Source: Pusillimonas noertemannii
GTDB lineage: Bacteria > Pseudomonadota > Gammaproteobacteria > Burkholderiales > Burkholderiaceae_B
DNA length: 64,000 nt
Assembly: GCF_003096595.1 (NCBI RefSeq)
Contig: NZ_QEKO01000002.1
Coordinates: 559,064-623,063 of the forward strand
Direction: 5' to 3'
Shown: positions 1 to 8,788 of the stretch, one piece after another
Position numbering within the stretch: the stretch's first letter is position 1
How the letters are laid out: each line of letters starts with the position of its first letter
The notes under the pieces: generated by a model
Seen by the model: the letters and a program-made list of their open reading frames with translations, nothing else
Database searches by the model: none
Told to the model about the DNA's origin: nothing
Translations under genes and position numbers: made by a program

Positions 1-524
1 GCATCACGCACGAACCCGACGCCTGGTCCAGCAACTTCGTCATGGTGCGCGCCGACGCCAACGGCATGGCCATCAACCGCATGGAAGGCGACTACCTGCG
101 GCATTTTCCCGACGACGACTCCTATGAGGTCACCCAGGCCAGGGCCATAGGCCAGCGCGCCGACTCGCCCATTACCGTCGCCACGTCGAACATGGCCATC
201 ATGGACCGGGACGGCACGCGGATCACCATGCGCGGCAACGCTCACCTGCACCGCCAGCCCTATGACGACCGCCCCGCACTGGACGTCAAGAGCGAAGAGC
301 TGATCCTGCTGCCCGACGAAGACGTGGCCTACACCAACTTGCGCGCCGTGGTCGTCAATGGCAAATCCACCATGGTCGGCACCGGCATGCGGTACGATAA
401 CGCGAACCGCATCCTTAAGGTTTTCTCGTCCACCGACGTCCGGATATCAGCCGAAGACTCCCAGGCCGCCCGTTCAAAAAACCAAGGCTCCCAAGACAAC
501 AACCATGAATCCACGACACCCTGA
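1..524 (+). CDS. lptC: LPS export protein LptC (5' truncated by window edge)
   Basis: This is the C-terminal part of LptC, the bitopic inner-membrane protein that passes lipopolysaccharide from the LptBFG transporter to periplasmic LptA. The reading frame is open from base 3, so the membrane anchor lies outside the window. The visible part has the beta-jellyroll pattern of the family (a stretch reading RGNAHLHR, then DVKSEELILLPDE, then a final strand near TGMRYDNANRILKVFS). The identification rests mainly on lptA and lptB following directly. It overlaps lptA by 20 bases, which suggests translational coupling. The last 20 or so residues are polar and look like an unstructured tail. Confidence 0.85.
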   Translation, partial: ITHEPDAWSSNFVMVRADANGMAINRMEGDYLRHFPDDDSYEVTQARAIGQRADSPITVATSNMAIMDRDGTRITMRGNAHLHRQPYDDRPALDVKSEELILLPDEDVAYTNLRAVVVNGKSTMVGTGMRYDNANRILKVFSSTDVRISAEDSQAARSKNQGSQDNNHESTTP

Positions 525-1167
525 CCTGACCCTCTGGCTGTCCGCCGCCCTACTTGCCCTGTCGTCCATGGGCGCGGCGGCCCAGCAGCCGGCGGCCACC
601 GAGCCTGCCGCCTCCCAAGAGCAGCCCGCCAGCGCCGCGCCGGCACAGCCGGCGGCCGGCCAGCAGGAAGAACCCGACACGCTGATTCTCTCCGACACCC
701 TCAATTACAACGACGCCACCAAAGAAAGCACCTTTACGGGCAATGTCATCATGACCCGGGGGCTTCTTACCCTGCACGCCGACACCCTGGTCATGAGCGA
801 AGACGCCCAGGGCTTCCAGCACGGCGTGGCCACGGTGGCCGACTCCGGCGGCCGGGTCCGGGTCCGCCAGGAAACCCCCGAAAAATTCGAGGTCATCAAG
901 GCCGAGGGGCTGCGCGGCGTGTACAACGGCAAGACCGACGAAATCGAGATGATCGGCCAGGCCGTCGTCACCAAGTACGTTTGCGGCAAGCCGCTGGACA
1001 CCATCCGGGGCGAACGCGTCAAGTACAACCAGACCACCAACGTCTACCAGGCCTTTGGCGGGCCCCAGTCGTCGGCCCAGGGCGGACGGGTGCGTTCGCT
1101 CGCCACCCCCAGCGCCAAGGCGGATGCGGCGGCGGAAGCCTGCCGGAAAAAATCCGCCAACGGCTGA
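505..1167 (+). CDS. lptA: LPS transport periplasmic protein LptA
   Basis: LptA forms the periplasmic bridge that carries LPS from LptC to outer-membrane LptD. The 220-residue product starts with a signal peptide (hydrophobic core WLSAALLALSS, cleavage near AAAQQ), then an Ala/Pro/Gln-rich linker of about 35 residues, then the OstA-like jellyroll domain (DTLNYNDATKESTFTGNV onward). The ATG at 505 is chosen because it gives the signal peptide and overlaps the end of lptC; a longer upstream extension would run through lptC. It sits between lptC and lptB, the usual order. A C-terminal tail rich in Ala and Lys follows the domain. Confidence 0.93.
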   Translation: MNPRHPDLTLWLSAALLALSSMGAAAQQPAATEPAASQEQPASAAPAQPAAGQQEEPDTLILSDTLNYNDATKESTFTGNVIMTRGLLTLHADTLVMSEDAQGFQHGVATVADSGGRVRVRQETPEKFEVIKAEGLRGVYNGKTDEIEMIGQAVVTKYVCGKPLDTIRGERVKYNQTTNVYQAFGGPQSSAQGGRVRSLATPSAKADAAAEACRKKSANG

Positions 1168-1218
1168 CACCCGCGCCCGACCCGGCCCCCGACACCTGTT
1201 ATCACCGCAAGCCCATTT

Positions 1219-2013
1219 ATGTTTTCTTCCGCATCGACGCGCTCCAGCTCGACCCGCCCGCCCAGCGACCAGCCGGGCAGCCTCAAGGCCACCGGCCTGC
1301 GCAAGACCTACGGCAAGCGCACGGTCGTGCACGACGTGTCCTTGTCGGTGGACAGCGGCGAGGTGGTCGGCCTGCTCGGCCCCAACGGGGCCGGAAAAAC
1401 CACCAGTTTCTACATGATCGTGGGCATCGTCCCGACCGATTCGGGGCGCATCGAGATCGATGACGTCGAGATCACCGCCATGCCCATGCACAAGCGGGCA
1501 CGCCTGGGGCTTTCGTACCTGCCGCAAGACGCCTCGGTGTTCCGCCGCCTGACCGTCGAAGAGAACATCCGCGCCGTGCTCGAACTGCAGCAAGACCCTG
1601 AGGGCCGCTCGCTTTCGTCGGCCCGCATAGGCGAAAGCCTGGAAACCCTGCTCGACGAGCTGCAGATAGGGCATATCCGCCGCAATACCGCCATTTCGCT
1701 GTCGGGCGGCGAACGCCGCCGGGTTGAAATCGCGCGCGCACTGGCCACCAACCCCCGTTTCATCCTGCTGGACGAGCCCTTTGCGGGCGTGGACCCCATT
1801 GCCGTGATTGAAATTCAGCGCATCGTGCACTTTTTAAAGGGCCGCAACATCGGCGTGCTTATCACCGACCACAACGTACGCGAAACCCTGGGCATCTGCG
1901 ACCGGGCCTACATCATCAGCGAAGGCAAGGTGCTGACCAACGGCCACCCCAACGAAATCATCGCCAACGAAGCCGTGCGCAAGGTTTATCTGGGCAAGAA
2001 TTTCCGGATGTAG
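1219..2013 (+). CDS. lptB: LPS export ABC transporter ATPase LptB
   Basis: LptB is the cytoplasmic ATPase that powers LPS extraction by LptFG. The 264-residue protein shows Walker A (GPNGAGKTT, about residues 54-62), the ABC signature LSGGERRR, Walker B ([12 protein letters not shown]) and the switch histidine (ITDHNVRET), all in family order. The first 20 or so residues are a Ser/Pro-rich extension ahead of the ABC domain. It lies 51 bases after lptA. In many proteobacteria rpoN follows directly; here a 199-base gap and then hpf follow. Confidence 0.96.
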   Translation: MFSSASTRSSSTRPPSDQPGSLKATGLRKTYGKRTVVHDVSLSVDSGEVVGLLGPNGAGKTTSFYMIVGIVPTDSGRIEIDDVEITAMPMHKRARLGLSYLPQDASVFRRLTVEENIRAVLELQQDPEGRSLSSARIGESLETLLDELQIGHIRRNTAISLSGGERRRVEIARALATNPRFILLDEPFAGVDPIAVIEIQRIVHFLKGRNIGVLITDHNVRETLGICDRAYIISEGKVLTNGHPNEIIANEAVRKVYLGKNFRM

Positions 2014-2097
2014 CCGGCCCCCCGGGCCGCTGCATCAAGGCGTCGACCCCTATTATGGAGATACCTTGATCTTTCGCAAACCGGGGATTCATACCAC

Positions 2098-2125
2098 TTG
2101 ATTTAGTTTTTCCAGGCGATACACT
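2098..2125 (+). promoter_or_regulatory. candidate sigma-70 promoter for hpf
   Basis: TTGATT at 2098-2103 and TACACT at 2120-2125 are 16 bases apart, in an AT-rich patch of the 199-base gap between lptB and hpf. A well-placed Shine-Dalgarno (AGGAG) precedes hpf. The assignment rests on motif likeness only. Confidence 0.4.
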
Positions 2126-2212
2126 AAAACTGTTGCAACTTCATAACAAGGAGAACCCTTTATCCCCTACAACGCGCATTCTGCGCACACCGTCCTTACA
2201 GGAGAGCAGTAC

Positions 2213-2536
2213 ATGAACCTGAACATCACTGGTCGTCATCTTGAAATCACCCCCGCCATCCGTGCCTACGTCAAGAACAAGATGTCACGGGTTGCACGAC
2301 ACTTCGACAATGTCATCGACACCCAGGTCATGCTTTCAATAGAGCGTCTGAAACACACGGCCGAGGTCACCATGCGCCTGCGCGGCAAAGACATCCACTG
2401 CGAGGCCACCGACGAAAACCTCTACGCCGCCATCGACCTGCTGTCCGACAAAATCGATCGCCAGGTCATCAAATACAAAACCAAAATACAGGATCATGCG
2501 CACGAGCCCGTAAAAAGGCAGCAAGTAAGCGCTTAA
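2213..2536 (+). CDS. hpf: ribosome hibernation promoting factor (short HPF/RaiA family)
   Basis: This 107-residue protein belongs to the HPF/YfiA family, which binds the 30S decoding region and inactivates ribosomes in stationary phase. It starts with the typical MNLNITGRHLEITPAIRAYV and continues with the beta-alpha-beta-beta-beta-alpha pattern; the basic helix near residues 70-90 (LLSDKIDRQVIKYKTK) is the rRNA-binding face. The length is that of short HPF, without the C-terminal dimerisation domain of long HPF. AGGAGAG lies just ahead of the ATG. It precedes ptsN as in E. coli. Confidence 0.95.
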   Translation: MNLNITGRHLEITPAIRAYVKNKMSRVARHFDNVIDTQVMLSIERLKHTAEVTMRLRGKDIHCEATDENLYAAIDLLSDKIDRQVIKYKTKIQDHAHEPVKRQQVSA

Positions 2537-2636
2537 TCAGCGCTCCAGAGTCACGGGCAGTACCGCGCGCCTTCATTGGCTGAAGCGAACTCCCGTAAAT
2601 GCCTCCACGCCGCACTCAAGTCTGCGGCACTACGGC

Positions 2637-2669
2637 AAAAAAGGCCCCTCTCATCCGACTGGGGCCTTT
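2637..2669. terminator. terminator-like hairpin between hpf and ptsN
   Basis: A perfect 9-bp stem (AAAGGCCCC at 2640-2648 and GGGGCCTTT at 2661-2669) encloses a 12-base loop. On the plus strand no U-run follows; on the minus strand the stem runs into six Ts (A-run 2637-2642). It may end hpf transcripts weakly or block antisense reading. Confidence 0.55.
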
Positions 2670-2712
2670 GACTTTCCGGGCTGGCGACTTTCTCTATAGG
2701 CTCATATACTCA

Positions 2713-2718
2713 TATAAT
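2713..2718 (+). promoter_or_regulatory. candidate -10 element for ptsN
   Basis: A perfect TATAAT lies 7 bases before the ptsN ATG at 2725, downstream of the hairpin at 2640-2669. No convincing -35 is seen, and a start site from it would fall at or just inside the first codons, so either the mRNA is leaderless or the match is chance. Confidence 0.25.
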
Positions 2719-2724
2719 GCCCGT

Positions 2725-3189
2725 ATGAATCTCATGTCGCGTATCCTGCCGCTGGAGAACATCGCGCTCGATGTCGAAGCCACCAGCAAAAAACGGGCGT
2801 TCGAGCAAGCCGGCCTGCTCTTCGAGAACCACCACGGCATAGCCCGCACGGCCGTTTTTCAAAGCCTGATCGCTCGCGAGCGCCTGGGCTCCACAGCGCT
2901 GGGGCATCATATTGCCGTGCCGCATGGCCGCATCAAGGGCCTTAAAGAGCCGTGCGCCGCCTTCATGCGCCTGGCCGATCCGGTGCGCTTCGACTCCAGT
3001 GACGGGCGGCTTGCCAACCTGCTGTTCTTCGTTCTGGTGCCCGAAACCGCCACACAGCTGCACCTCGACCTTCTGGCCGAGATCGCGCGCCTGGTGTCCA
3101 ACCCGTCTCTGCGCCAGATGCTGTCCACCGAAACCGATCCTGCAGTCATCCACCGCCTGCTTACCGCCGACGTCGCCACGACGGAATAA
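2725..3189 (+). CDS. ptsN: PTS IIA-like nitrogen regulatory protein PtsN
   Basis: PtsN (EIIA-Ntr) is the terminal phospho-acceptor of the nitrogen PTS and acts as a regulator, not a sugar transporter. The 154-residue protein has the PTS EIIA type-2 fold; the phosphorylated histidine is His67 in VPHGR. The ATG at 2725 is chosen because the family begins near MNLMSRILPLENI; a longer frame from 2599 would run through the hairpin at 2640-2669. It is followed by hprK after 15 bases, the usual betaproteobacterial pairing. Confidence 0.92.
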   Translation: MNLMSRILPLENIALDVEATSKKRAFEQAGLLFENHHGIARTAVFQSLIARERLGSTALGHHIAVPHGRIKGLKEPCAAFMRLADPVRFDSSDGRLANLLFFVLVPETATQLHLDLLAEIARLVSNPSLRQMLSTETDPAVIHRLLTADVATTE

Positions 3190-3204
3190 GACAGGAAGGC
3201 CCCC

Positions 3205-4134
3205 ATGCTGACCGTTCAGGAACTCATCAACGAAAACACCGACAAGATTTCGTTCACCTGGGTGGCCGGCACAGAAGCCGGCAAGCGCGTCATCGCCAAC
3301 GAAGGCCTGTCGGGCGCCGACCTGGTCGGCCACCTGAACCTCATCCATCCGGCGCGAATACAGGTCTTCGGCAAAGAAGAACTCGCCTACTATAACCGCA
3401 TGGATCCGCGGCGGCGCCAGCACCATCTCGAAGACCTGGTCGCGGGCGGCGTACCGGCCATCATGCTGGCCGGCAACCAGGGAGTTCCCGACGATCTGCG
3501 GCTGTTCTGCCAGGAACAGGGCATTCCCCTGCTTTCCACCTCGGTCGAGGCGGCCGAACTCATCGAACTGCTGCGCTACTATCTGGGCAAGCGGCTGGCT
3601 CCCAGCACCACCGTGCACGGCGTGTTCATGGACGTACTGGGCCTGGGCGTGCTGATCATGGGCGATTCGGGGCTGGGCAAAAGCGAACTGGCGCTCGAGC
3701 TCATCTCGCGGGGCCACGGCTTGGTCGCCGACGACGCCGTCGAGCTCTCGCGCATTGCACCCAATATGATCGAAGGGCACTGCCCGCCCCTGCTTCAGAA
3801 CCTGCTCGAAGTGCGCGGGCTGGGCCTGCTCGACATCCGCACCATTTTCGGCGAAACCTCGGTGCGCCGCAAAATGAAGCTCAAGCTCATCGTCCAGCTG
3901 GTGCGCCTGAACGCCGACGCGTTCGAACGCCTGCCGGTGCAAGACCTTACACAGGAAATCCTGGGCATACCCATACGCCGCGTCATGCTGCAGGTGGCTC
4001 CCGGCCGCAACCTGGCGGTGCTGGTCGAGGCGGCGGTGCGCAACACCATTCTTACCCTGCGGGGCATAGACACCATGGGCGAGTTCATCGAGCGCCAGGC
4101 CCTGGCCATCATGGAAAGCAGCCGCCCCGACTAG
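3205..4134 (+). CDS. hprK: HPr kinase/phosphorylase
   Basis: HprK phosphorylates and dephosphorylates HPr on a serine. The 309-residue length is normal. The N-terminal DRTGG-like half is followed by Walker A GDSGLGKSE (residues about 153-161), the DDAVELSRI stretch and the signature LLEVRGLGLLDIRTIFG. In proteobacteria with an incomplete sugar PTS the enzyme is thought to act with PtsN and NPr in regulation. It lies between ptsN and rapZ in the same direction. Confidence 0.96.
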   Translation: MLTVQELINENTDKISFTWVAGTEAGKRVIANEGLSGADLVGHLNLIHPARIQVFGKEELAYYNRMDPRRRQHHLEDLVAGGVPAIMLAGNQGVPDDLRLFCQEQGIPLLSTSVEAAELIELLRYYLGKRLAPSTTVHGVFMDVLGLGVLIMGDSGLGKSELALELISRGHGLVADDAVELSRIAPNMIEGHCPPLLQNLLEVRGLGLLDIRTIFGETSVRRKMKLKLIVQLVRLNADAFERLPVQDLTQEILGIPIRRVMLQVAPGRNLAVLVEAAVRNTILTLRGIDTMGEFIERQALAIMESSRPD

Positions 4135-4160
4135 GGCATTGACACTGAAAGGACAGGCGC

Positions 4161-4244
4161 ATGAGCACGCAAATCACTGACCATCAAGGCGCAAGGCGCA
4201 GTCAGGGCGGGCTCCCAGGGCGCCAGCCCATGCAATTATGTTGA
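4161..4244 (+). CDS. possible 27-residue leader peptide overlapping the rapZ start
   Basis: An ATG at 4161 with an upstream AAAGGACA opens a 27-codon frame that ends with TGA at 4242-4244, overlapping the rapZ start (ATG 4238) by 7 bases. rapZ itself has no clear Shine-Dalgarno, so coupling through this short frame is plausible. The predicted peptide is hydrophilic, rich in Gln, Gly and Arg, and matches no family I know. It may be only a fortuitous frame. Confidence 0.3.
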   Translation: MSTQITDHQGARRSQGGLPGRQPMQLC

Positions 4245-5110
4245 AAATAGTATTGATCACAGGTATTTCGGGCTCGGGCAAATCCGTGGCCCTGCGCCTT
4301 CTCGAAGATTCCGGCTATCTGTGCGTCGACAACCTGCCGGTGCGCTTTCTGCACGACTTCATCGCCACCACGCGCGAAGACGGCCTTGAACGCGTGGCGG
4401 TCGCCATCGACGTGCGCTCGCCCGGCGAACTCGAAGACCTTCCCGCCGTCATTACCGCGCTGCGCGCGAGCGGAACCGAGTTCCGCGTGGTCTTTCTTGA
4501 CTCCAACGACCATACCCTGCTGCAGCGTTATTCTGAATCCCGCCGTCGGCATCCCCTTACCGACCGGCTGGCCACGGGCGGCAAATCGCCTTCCCTGCAA
4601 GAATGCATCGACACCGAACGTGAACTGCTTGCCCCCTTGCGCGAACAGGAACACGTCATCGACACCTCTGACCTTACTCCTGGCCAGCTGCGTGCCTGGA
4701 TGCGCGAGCTGGTCCAGGCCGACCGCTCATCGGTCGTGCTTACCTTCGAGTCTTTCGCCTACAAGCGCGGGGTTCCGGGCGACGCCGACCTGGTGTTCGA
4801 CGTGCGCTGCCTGCCCAATCCGCACTACGACCGCGAACTGCGTCCGCTTACAGGCCGCGACGACGCGGTGGCCAAGTGGCTGGCACAGTTCGGCAGCGTC
4901 GAAACCATGATCGACGACATCGCCGGCTTCATACGCCGCTGGCTGCCCCTGTACATGCAGGATACGCGCAACTACCTGACCGTGGCCGTGGGCTGCACCG
5001 GCGGGCAGCACCGCTCGGTCTATGTCACCGAGCAGTTGGCGCGCCGCTTTGCCGACCACTCGCCCCTGCTTGTGCGCCATCGCAACCAGGCGCCCGTGGA
5101 GGTCCCATGA
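4238..5110 (+). CDS. rapZ: RNase adapter protein RapZ
   Basis: RapZ is a P-loop protein which in E. coli binds the sRNA GlmZ and delivers it to RNase E, controlling GlmS. The 290-residue protein has Walker A GISGSGKS (residues 9-16), the DNLPV motif, and the C-terminal RNA-binding domain with the conserved GCTGGQHRSV and HR near the end. It starts at ATG 4238 without a clear ribosome site and ends in an ATGA overlap with rlpA. Confidence 0.95.
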   Translation: MLKIVLITGISGSGKSVALRLLEDSGYLCVDNLPVRFLHDFIATTREDGLERVAVAIDVRSPGELEDLPAVITALRASGTEFRVVFLDSNDHTLLQRYSESRRRHPLTDRLATGGKSPSLQECIDTERELLAPLREQEHVIDTSDLTPGQLRAWMRELVQADRSSVVLTFESFAYKRGVPGDADLVFDVRCLPNPHYDRELRPLTGRDDAVAKWLAQFGSVETMIDDIAGFIRRWLPLYMQDTRNYLTVAVGCTGGQHRSVYVTEQLARRFADHSPLLVRHRNQAPVEVP

Positions 5111-6135
5111 AACAGGTCCGCGCCTTCATTGTCCTGGCGTCCGCGGCCCTGATTCTGGCCGGCTGCGGCTCCACCGGCCACAAGGGCGGCGGCTACTACA
5201 AAGACGACGGCCCCGGCTCCGACATACCCGCAAACGTCCGCAACACCCCCGACGCCGTGCCGCGCATCGAAAGCTATGCACCGGCCAATATGCGGCCCTA
5301 CCGCGTGCTGGGCAAAACCTACGTGCCCCTGGCCGCCGATACACCCTATCGCCAGACCGGCGTGGCCTCGTGGTATGGCAAGAAATTCCACGGCAACAAA
5401 ACCGCCAATGGCGAAACGTACGATATGTATGCCATGACAGCGGCCCATCCCACCCTGCCGCTGCCCAGCTATGCACGCGTAACGCGCACCACCACCGGCG
5501 CTTCGGTGGTGGTGCGCGTCAACGACCGGGGGCCTTTCCACAGTTCGCGCATTATCGATCTGTCGTATGCGGCGGCCGCTCGCCTGGGGCTTATCGGCGC
5601 AGGCAGCGGCAAGGTGGTGGTCGAGGCCATTACCAATGCCGACATTGCCCGCGCCCAGTCGGGCCAGGCCCTGGCAAGCGCCGGCAACGCCGCCCCGCCC
5701 ATGGCTGAAGCGGCCAGCAGCGAACCCACCCTGGCAGCCAGGCTGAACCAGGCGGCGGCAGAAGAACTCGACCAGGCCGCTGCCAGCATGCCCGACGCCC
5801 TGGCCGTGCTCGATACCCAGGCGGCTCTGTCATCGCCCAACGGCATGGAGCAAGATGGGGGCATATTGCCCCTGCCCACGCTCCAGCATTCGACTGACTC
5901 AAGCATATACCTGCAGTTCGGCGCCTTCAGCGGACACGATAACGCCCAGGCCCTGGCCAGCCAGATCAATCGTCAGATCGCCCTGGTCGAAAGCCGCCAG
6001 GCGCAGATCACCCCCTCAGACAACCTGTACCGCGTACAGATCGGGCCCTATGCCAACCGCACCGAAGCTGTCAATGCTGCCCTGCGCATTCAGCAGCAGA
6101 CGGGCGCCCGGGCAACGGTTGCGACCCGGGATTAG
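5107..6135 (+). CDS. rlpA: septal-ring lytic transglycosylase RlpA family lipoprotein with SPOR domain
   Basis: The product is a lipoprotein: signal peptide with lipobox LAGC (Cys near residue 20), then a double-psi beta-barrel (VASWYGKKFHG through VNDRGPFHSSRIIDLS, roughly residues 85-165) typical of RlpA, a low-complexity Ala-rich linker, and a C-terminal SPOR domain (IYLQFGAFSGHDNAQALA, roughly residues 260-340) that binds denuded septal glycan. Start 5107 overlaps the rapZ stop (ATGA). Its 3' end overlaps the convergent kinase gene by 65 bases. The RlpA assignment is firm; lytic activity here is inferred from other RlpA proteins. Confidence 0.92.
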   Translation: MKQVRAFIVLASAALILAGCGSTGHKGGGYYKDDGPGSDIPANVRNTPDAVPRIESYAPANMRPYRVLGKTYVPLAADTPYRQTGVASWYGKKFHGNKTANGETYDMYAMTAAHPTLPLPSYARVTRTTTGASVVVRVNDRGPFHSSRIIDLSYAAAARLGLIGAGSGKVVVEAITNADIARAQSGQALASAGNAAPPMAEAASSEPTLAARLNQAAAEELDQAAASMPDALAVLDTQAALSSPNGMEQDGGILPLPTLQHSTDSSIYLQFGAFSGHDNAQALASQINRQIALVESRQAQITPSDNLYRVQIGPYANRTEAVNAALRIQQQTGARATVATRD

Positions 6136-8017
6136 GCAGGAACATCTCTACCGTCAGGCCCTGCCCTTGCCCGGAAGAAGCATGCAGGCTTCCTTTGTGG
6201 GCCTGCGCAATGCGTTGCGTAAAGTGATACCCCAGGCCGCTTCCCTTCTTGCCTAGCGATGTGCCCGCCCTGAAATAAGGCGTGCCCAGCTGGGCCAGCG
6301 CCGCCTCGTCCAGGCCCGGCCCATGATCGACGACACGTATCCGCAGCCCGGCCTCATCGCGCACCGCACTGACTTCCACCTTGCTGTCGGCGGGCGAATA
6401 ACGCAGGGCATTCGACACCAGGTTGCCCACGGCGGCACCCAGCAGGGTTTCATCGACCTCGAAGGCCAGATCTTCGGGCATGACCCGCAACTGAACGCGG
6501 GCCTCGTCCGCCTCGCCCAGCTGTCGAACAAGATTCTTCAGCAGCGGCCCGAGGGCACAGGGCCTGCGTGAGGCCGCCACCCCCCGGTGCTCCAGCATCT
6601 CTACCAGCAGGAAGTTATCGACGAAGTTCGAGAGCGTGGCCACATTACCCCGAATGCGCTCCAGGCGCTGGATTTCAGAGGCCTGCATGCCGGGCACCTT
6701 TATCTGGATCATTTCAGCGGCCCGGTCGATGGCCGCCAGGGGATTGCGGAACTCGTGCGACAGCATGGCCACGAAGCGCCTCTGCTCTTCGGTTCGCTGT
6801 GTGGCAACCGCCGCCTCTTGCTCGGCGGCGGCCTTGCCGCGCTGCAGCTGGCGCAGGCGCAGGGCCATGCCGTAGCTCATGACCAGCACATGGACCAGCG
6901 ATGCGATCTGGTACAGGTTGGTGGTAAAGAGATTCTGGGCCAGGGCGCCCTGGTTCCCGACGGTGTTGATCAGCGTGCCCAAGGCCGGAATGATGAAGGC
7001 AATGAAATACACCATCAGTTCAACCTGCCGGGTGCGGCGCCAAAGGATCAGCACCACGGCCATGCCCAGCAGGAAGTTGAGGCTGTTCAGACCATTGGCC
7101 AGCTTCACCACGACCAGCAGCCAGGGGGCGACCAGCGAAGGCATCAAGGCAAACGGCAGCAAGCCCAGGTTCAGGTAAAGGGTGAACCAGTACAAGCGAT
7201 GGATGACGGGATAGTGGCGTTTCAGGTTCAGCAGCCTGTCCCACATCAGCACGATCGACACAGCGCCGCCCAGCCATCCTACCCGCGACAGGGCGTCGAC
7301 CATCCAGGCGCCCCGGCCATCAAGCAGAACCGGAAGATAACCGTTGGTGCCAAGGTGGAACAGAAGCAGCGAAGCTACGTAGCCGGCATAGGCCGCCATG
7401 GGCACGTCGCGCAGGCGCACTCCCAGTATCAAATACAGAATGACCGTTAGCAGCAGCACGCCAAAATACACGCCCCGATAGAAGTTGTCGCGGGTTTGGT
7501 GGGCGCTGAAGGCACTCGGCTGCCACAGCTGGGCCTGCACATTGATGGCGTTGTGGGTACGCACCCTTATATAGACCTGGGTACTTTCCCGTACATCGAC
7601 CGGCACGGCAAACAGGCGTGTCTGCAAGGGCCGGTTCTGGTAGGGGCGGTAATACCCCATGGCATGTGGCTCGAAGCCTCCGTCGGCCTGTTGCACCCAG
7701 AGGTCGACCTCTTCGAGTTCGGGCATGCCGATGGCCAGAATCCAGCGCGATGGCGCCCCTTTCGCGCGGCTAAGCTCAACGCGGAACCAATGGACGGCGT
7801 CGTCATATCCCAGGCTGCGGAAATCAGGCATGCGCTGAAAATGCTGGCTGCGCACGGCATCGAACGACAAGGCGCCCGACGGGTCGGCGTAATGCTGAAG
7901 CTGCCCTTCCAGCGAGACCTGCGGGGTGTGCGCTTGCAAGGTCACGGTCGCCAGTGCAACGGGCGCCCCCAGCATCGATGCCAGCACTACCAGCCAGACA
8001 AGGACGCAGCGCCTCAT
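6071..8017 (-). CDS. 7TM-DISM sensor histidine kinase
   Basis: This is a membrane sensor kinase of 648 residues. It has a signal peptide (VLVWLVVLASMLGAPVALA), a periplasmic 7TMR-DISM extracellular-2 type domain (roughly 30-170), seven transmembrane helices (about 175-390), a short coiled segment, then HisKA with the phosphorylated His in LSHEFRNPLAA (about residue 420) and a HATPase domain (VDHGPGL, GSGLGYHF). DISM domains often bind carbohydrates or similar ligands; the ligand here is unknown. The start at 8017 is chosen because it makes an ATGA overlap with the upstream response-regulator gene. Confidence 0.9.
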   Translation of the reverse strand: MRRCVLVWLVVLASMLGAPVALATVTLQAHTPQVSLEGQLQHYADPSGALSFDAVRSQHFQRMPDFRSLGYDDAVHWFRVELSRAKGAPSRWILAIGMPELEEVDLWVQQADGGFEPHAMGYYRPYQNRPLQTRLFAVPVDVRESTQVYIRVRTHNAINVQAQLWQPSAFSAHQTRDNFYRGVYFGVLLLTVILYLILGVRLRDVPMAAYAGYVASLLLFHLGTNGYLPVLLDGRGAWMVDALSRVGWLGGAVSIVLMWDRLLNLKRHYPVIHRLYWFTLYLNLGLLPFALMPSLVAPWLLVVVKLANGLNSLNFLLGMAVVLILWRRTRQVELMVYFIAFIIPALGTLINTVGNQGALAQNLFTTNLYQIASLVHVLVMSYGMALRLRQLQRGKAAAEQEAAVATQRTEEQRRFVAMLSHEFRNPLAAIDRAAEMIQIKVPGMQASEIQRLERIRGNVATLSNFVDNFLLVEMLEHRGVAASRRPCALGPLLKNLVRQLGEADEARVQLRVMPEDLAFEVDETLLGAAVGNLVSNALRYSPADSKVEVSAVRDEAGLRIRVVDHGPGLDEAALAQLGTPYFRAGTSLGKKGSGLGYHFTQRIAQAHKGSLHASSGQGQGLTVEMFLPNPGSQPLPGRPSAAECAGQH

Positions 8018-8739
8018 GCTGCCAGCCCGCAACGACCGCTAAATGTATAACCCTTGCCATAACTGGGCCTTAGGGGAAGCTCGATGCCGCAGGATGCCAG
8101 CACTTTGCGCCTCAGCCGGCTGGCCGTGTTGTCGAGGTTGCGTAGATTGGAAAGCGTGTCCTGCTTCTCCAGGCGCAGAAGAAGCGCCTCGCGCGCCACT
8201 GCCTTGCCCGGATACGCAAACAGCATCGACAGCACCGCCACCTCGGCGTGGGTCAGGTGCAGCGATTGTCCGTTGGGCGCGGTAATAAGCCAATCACGCA
8301 CGTGCAGTGTCCACGCAGGTTCGTCGGGCGGGGCTTCGTGCGCCTCGCCCATGCGCTCGAAGCGCCGGCGCACACTGTGGCAGGTGGCCTCGATAACCTG
8401 TAATGAACTGCGCTTGGACAAATACGCGTCGGCCCCCGCCTCGAGCCCCAACACGTGGTCGCCGCTGGAATCAAGGGCTGTCAGCATCACGATTTCGGGG
8501 GGCCGCGTGTTCGGCTGGGCGCGCACCCGCTGCGCAATTTCCAGGCCGCTTATACCCGGCAAGGCCACATCAAGCAGAAGGAGGTGAAAGGATGTGCTCG
8601 GCCAAGCCTGGAAGAAGGCTTCCCCGTTTTCAAAGCCCTGTGCCACGAAACCCTTCAGGTTCAGGAACTCGACCAGATCGGCAAGTAATTCCGGGCTGTC
8701 TTCCACCACCGCGACCAGAAGCGAAAAGGAATTTGACAT
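8014..8739 (-). CDS. OmpR/PhoB-family response regulator
   Basis: The 241-residue protein has an N-terminal receiver (acidic pair in VVEDSP, phospho-acceptor Asp in LLLLDVALPG, switch Thr in MLTALD, Lys in LSKRSS) and a C-terminal winged helix (LHLTHAEVAVLSMLF through RPSYGKGYTF). It is the cognate partner of the downstream 7TM-DISM kinase, with which it shares an ATGA overlap. It is divergent from the large lipoprotein gene at 8965, a likely target. Confidence 0.92.
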   Translation of the reverse strand: MSNSFSLLVAVVEDSPELLADLVEFLNLKGFVAQGFENGEAFFQAWPSTSFHLLLLDVALPGISGLEIAQRVRAQPNTRPPEIVMLTALDSSGDHVLGLEAGADAYLSKRSSLQVIEATCHSVRRRFERMGEAHEAPPDEPAWTLHVRDWLITAPNGQSLHLTHAEVAVLSMLFAYPGKAVAREALLLRLEKQDTLSNLRNLDNTASRLRRKVLASCGIELPLRPSYGKGYTFSGRCGLAA

Positions 8740-8788
8740 GATGAAACCGATGGTAAGGAGCGCTCAGAATACTCCGTGCCGAGGTTCG

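Noticed and set aside
550-1830. Long open frame on the minus strand across lptA and lptB
   Set aside because: It lies antisense to two clear genes, and its composition (His/Gly/Ala/Arg-rich) is that of a high-GC shadow frame.
2599-2724. N-terminal extension of PtsN from 2599
   Set aside because: The extra residues would be encoded across a hairpin and do not match the family start.
2710-3942. 410-codon minus-strand frame across ptsN and hprK
   Set aside because: It is antisense to two well-supported genes and matches no family.
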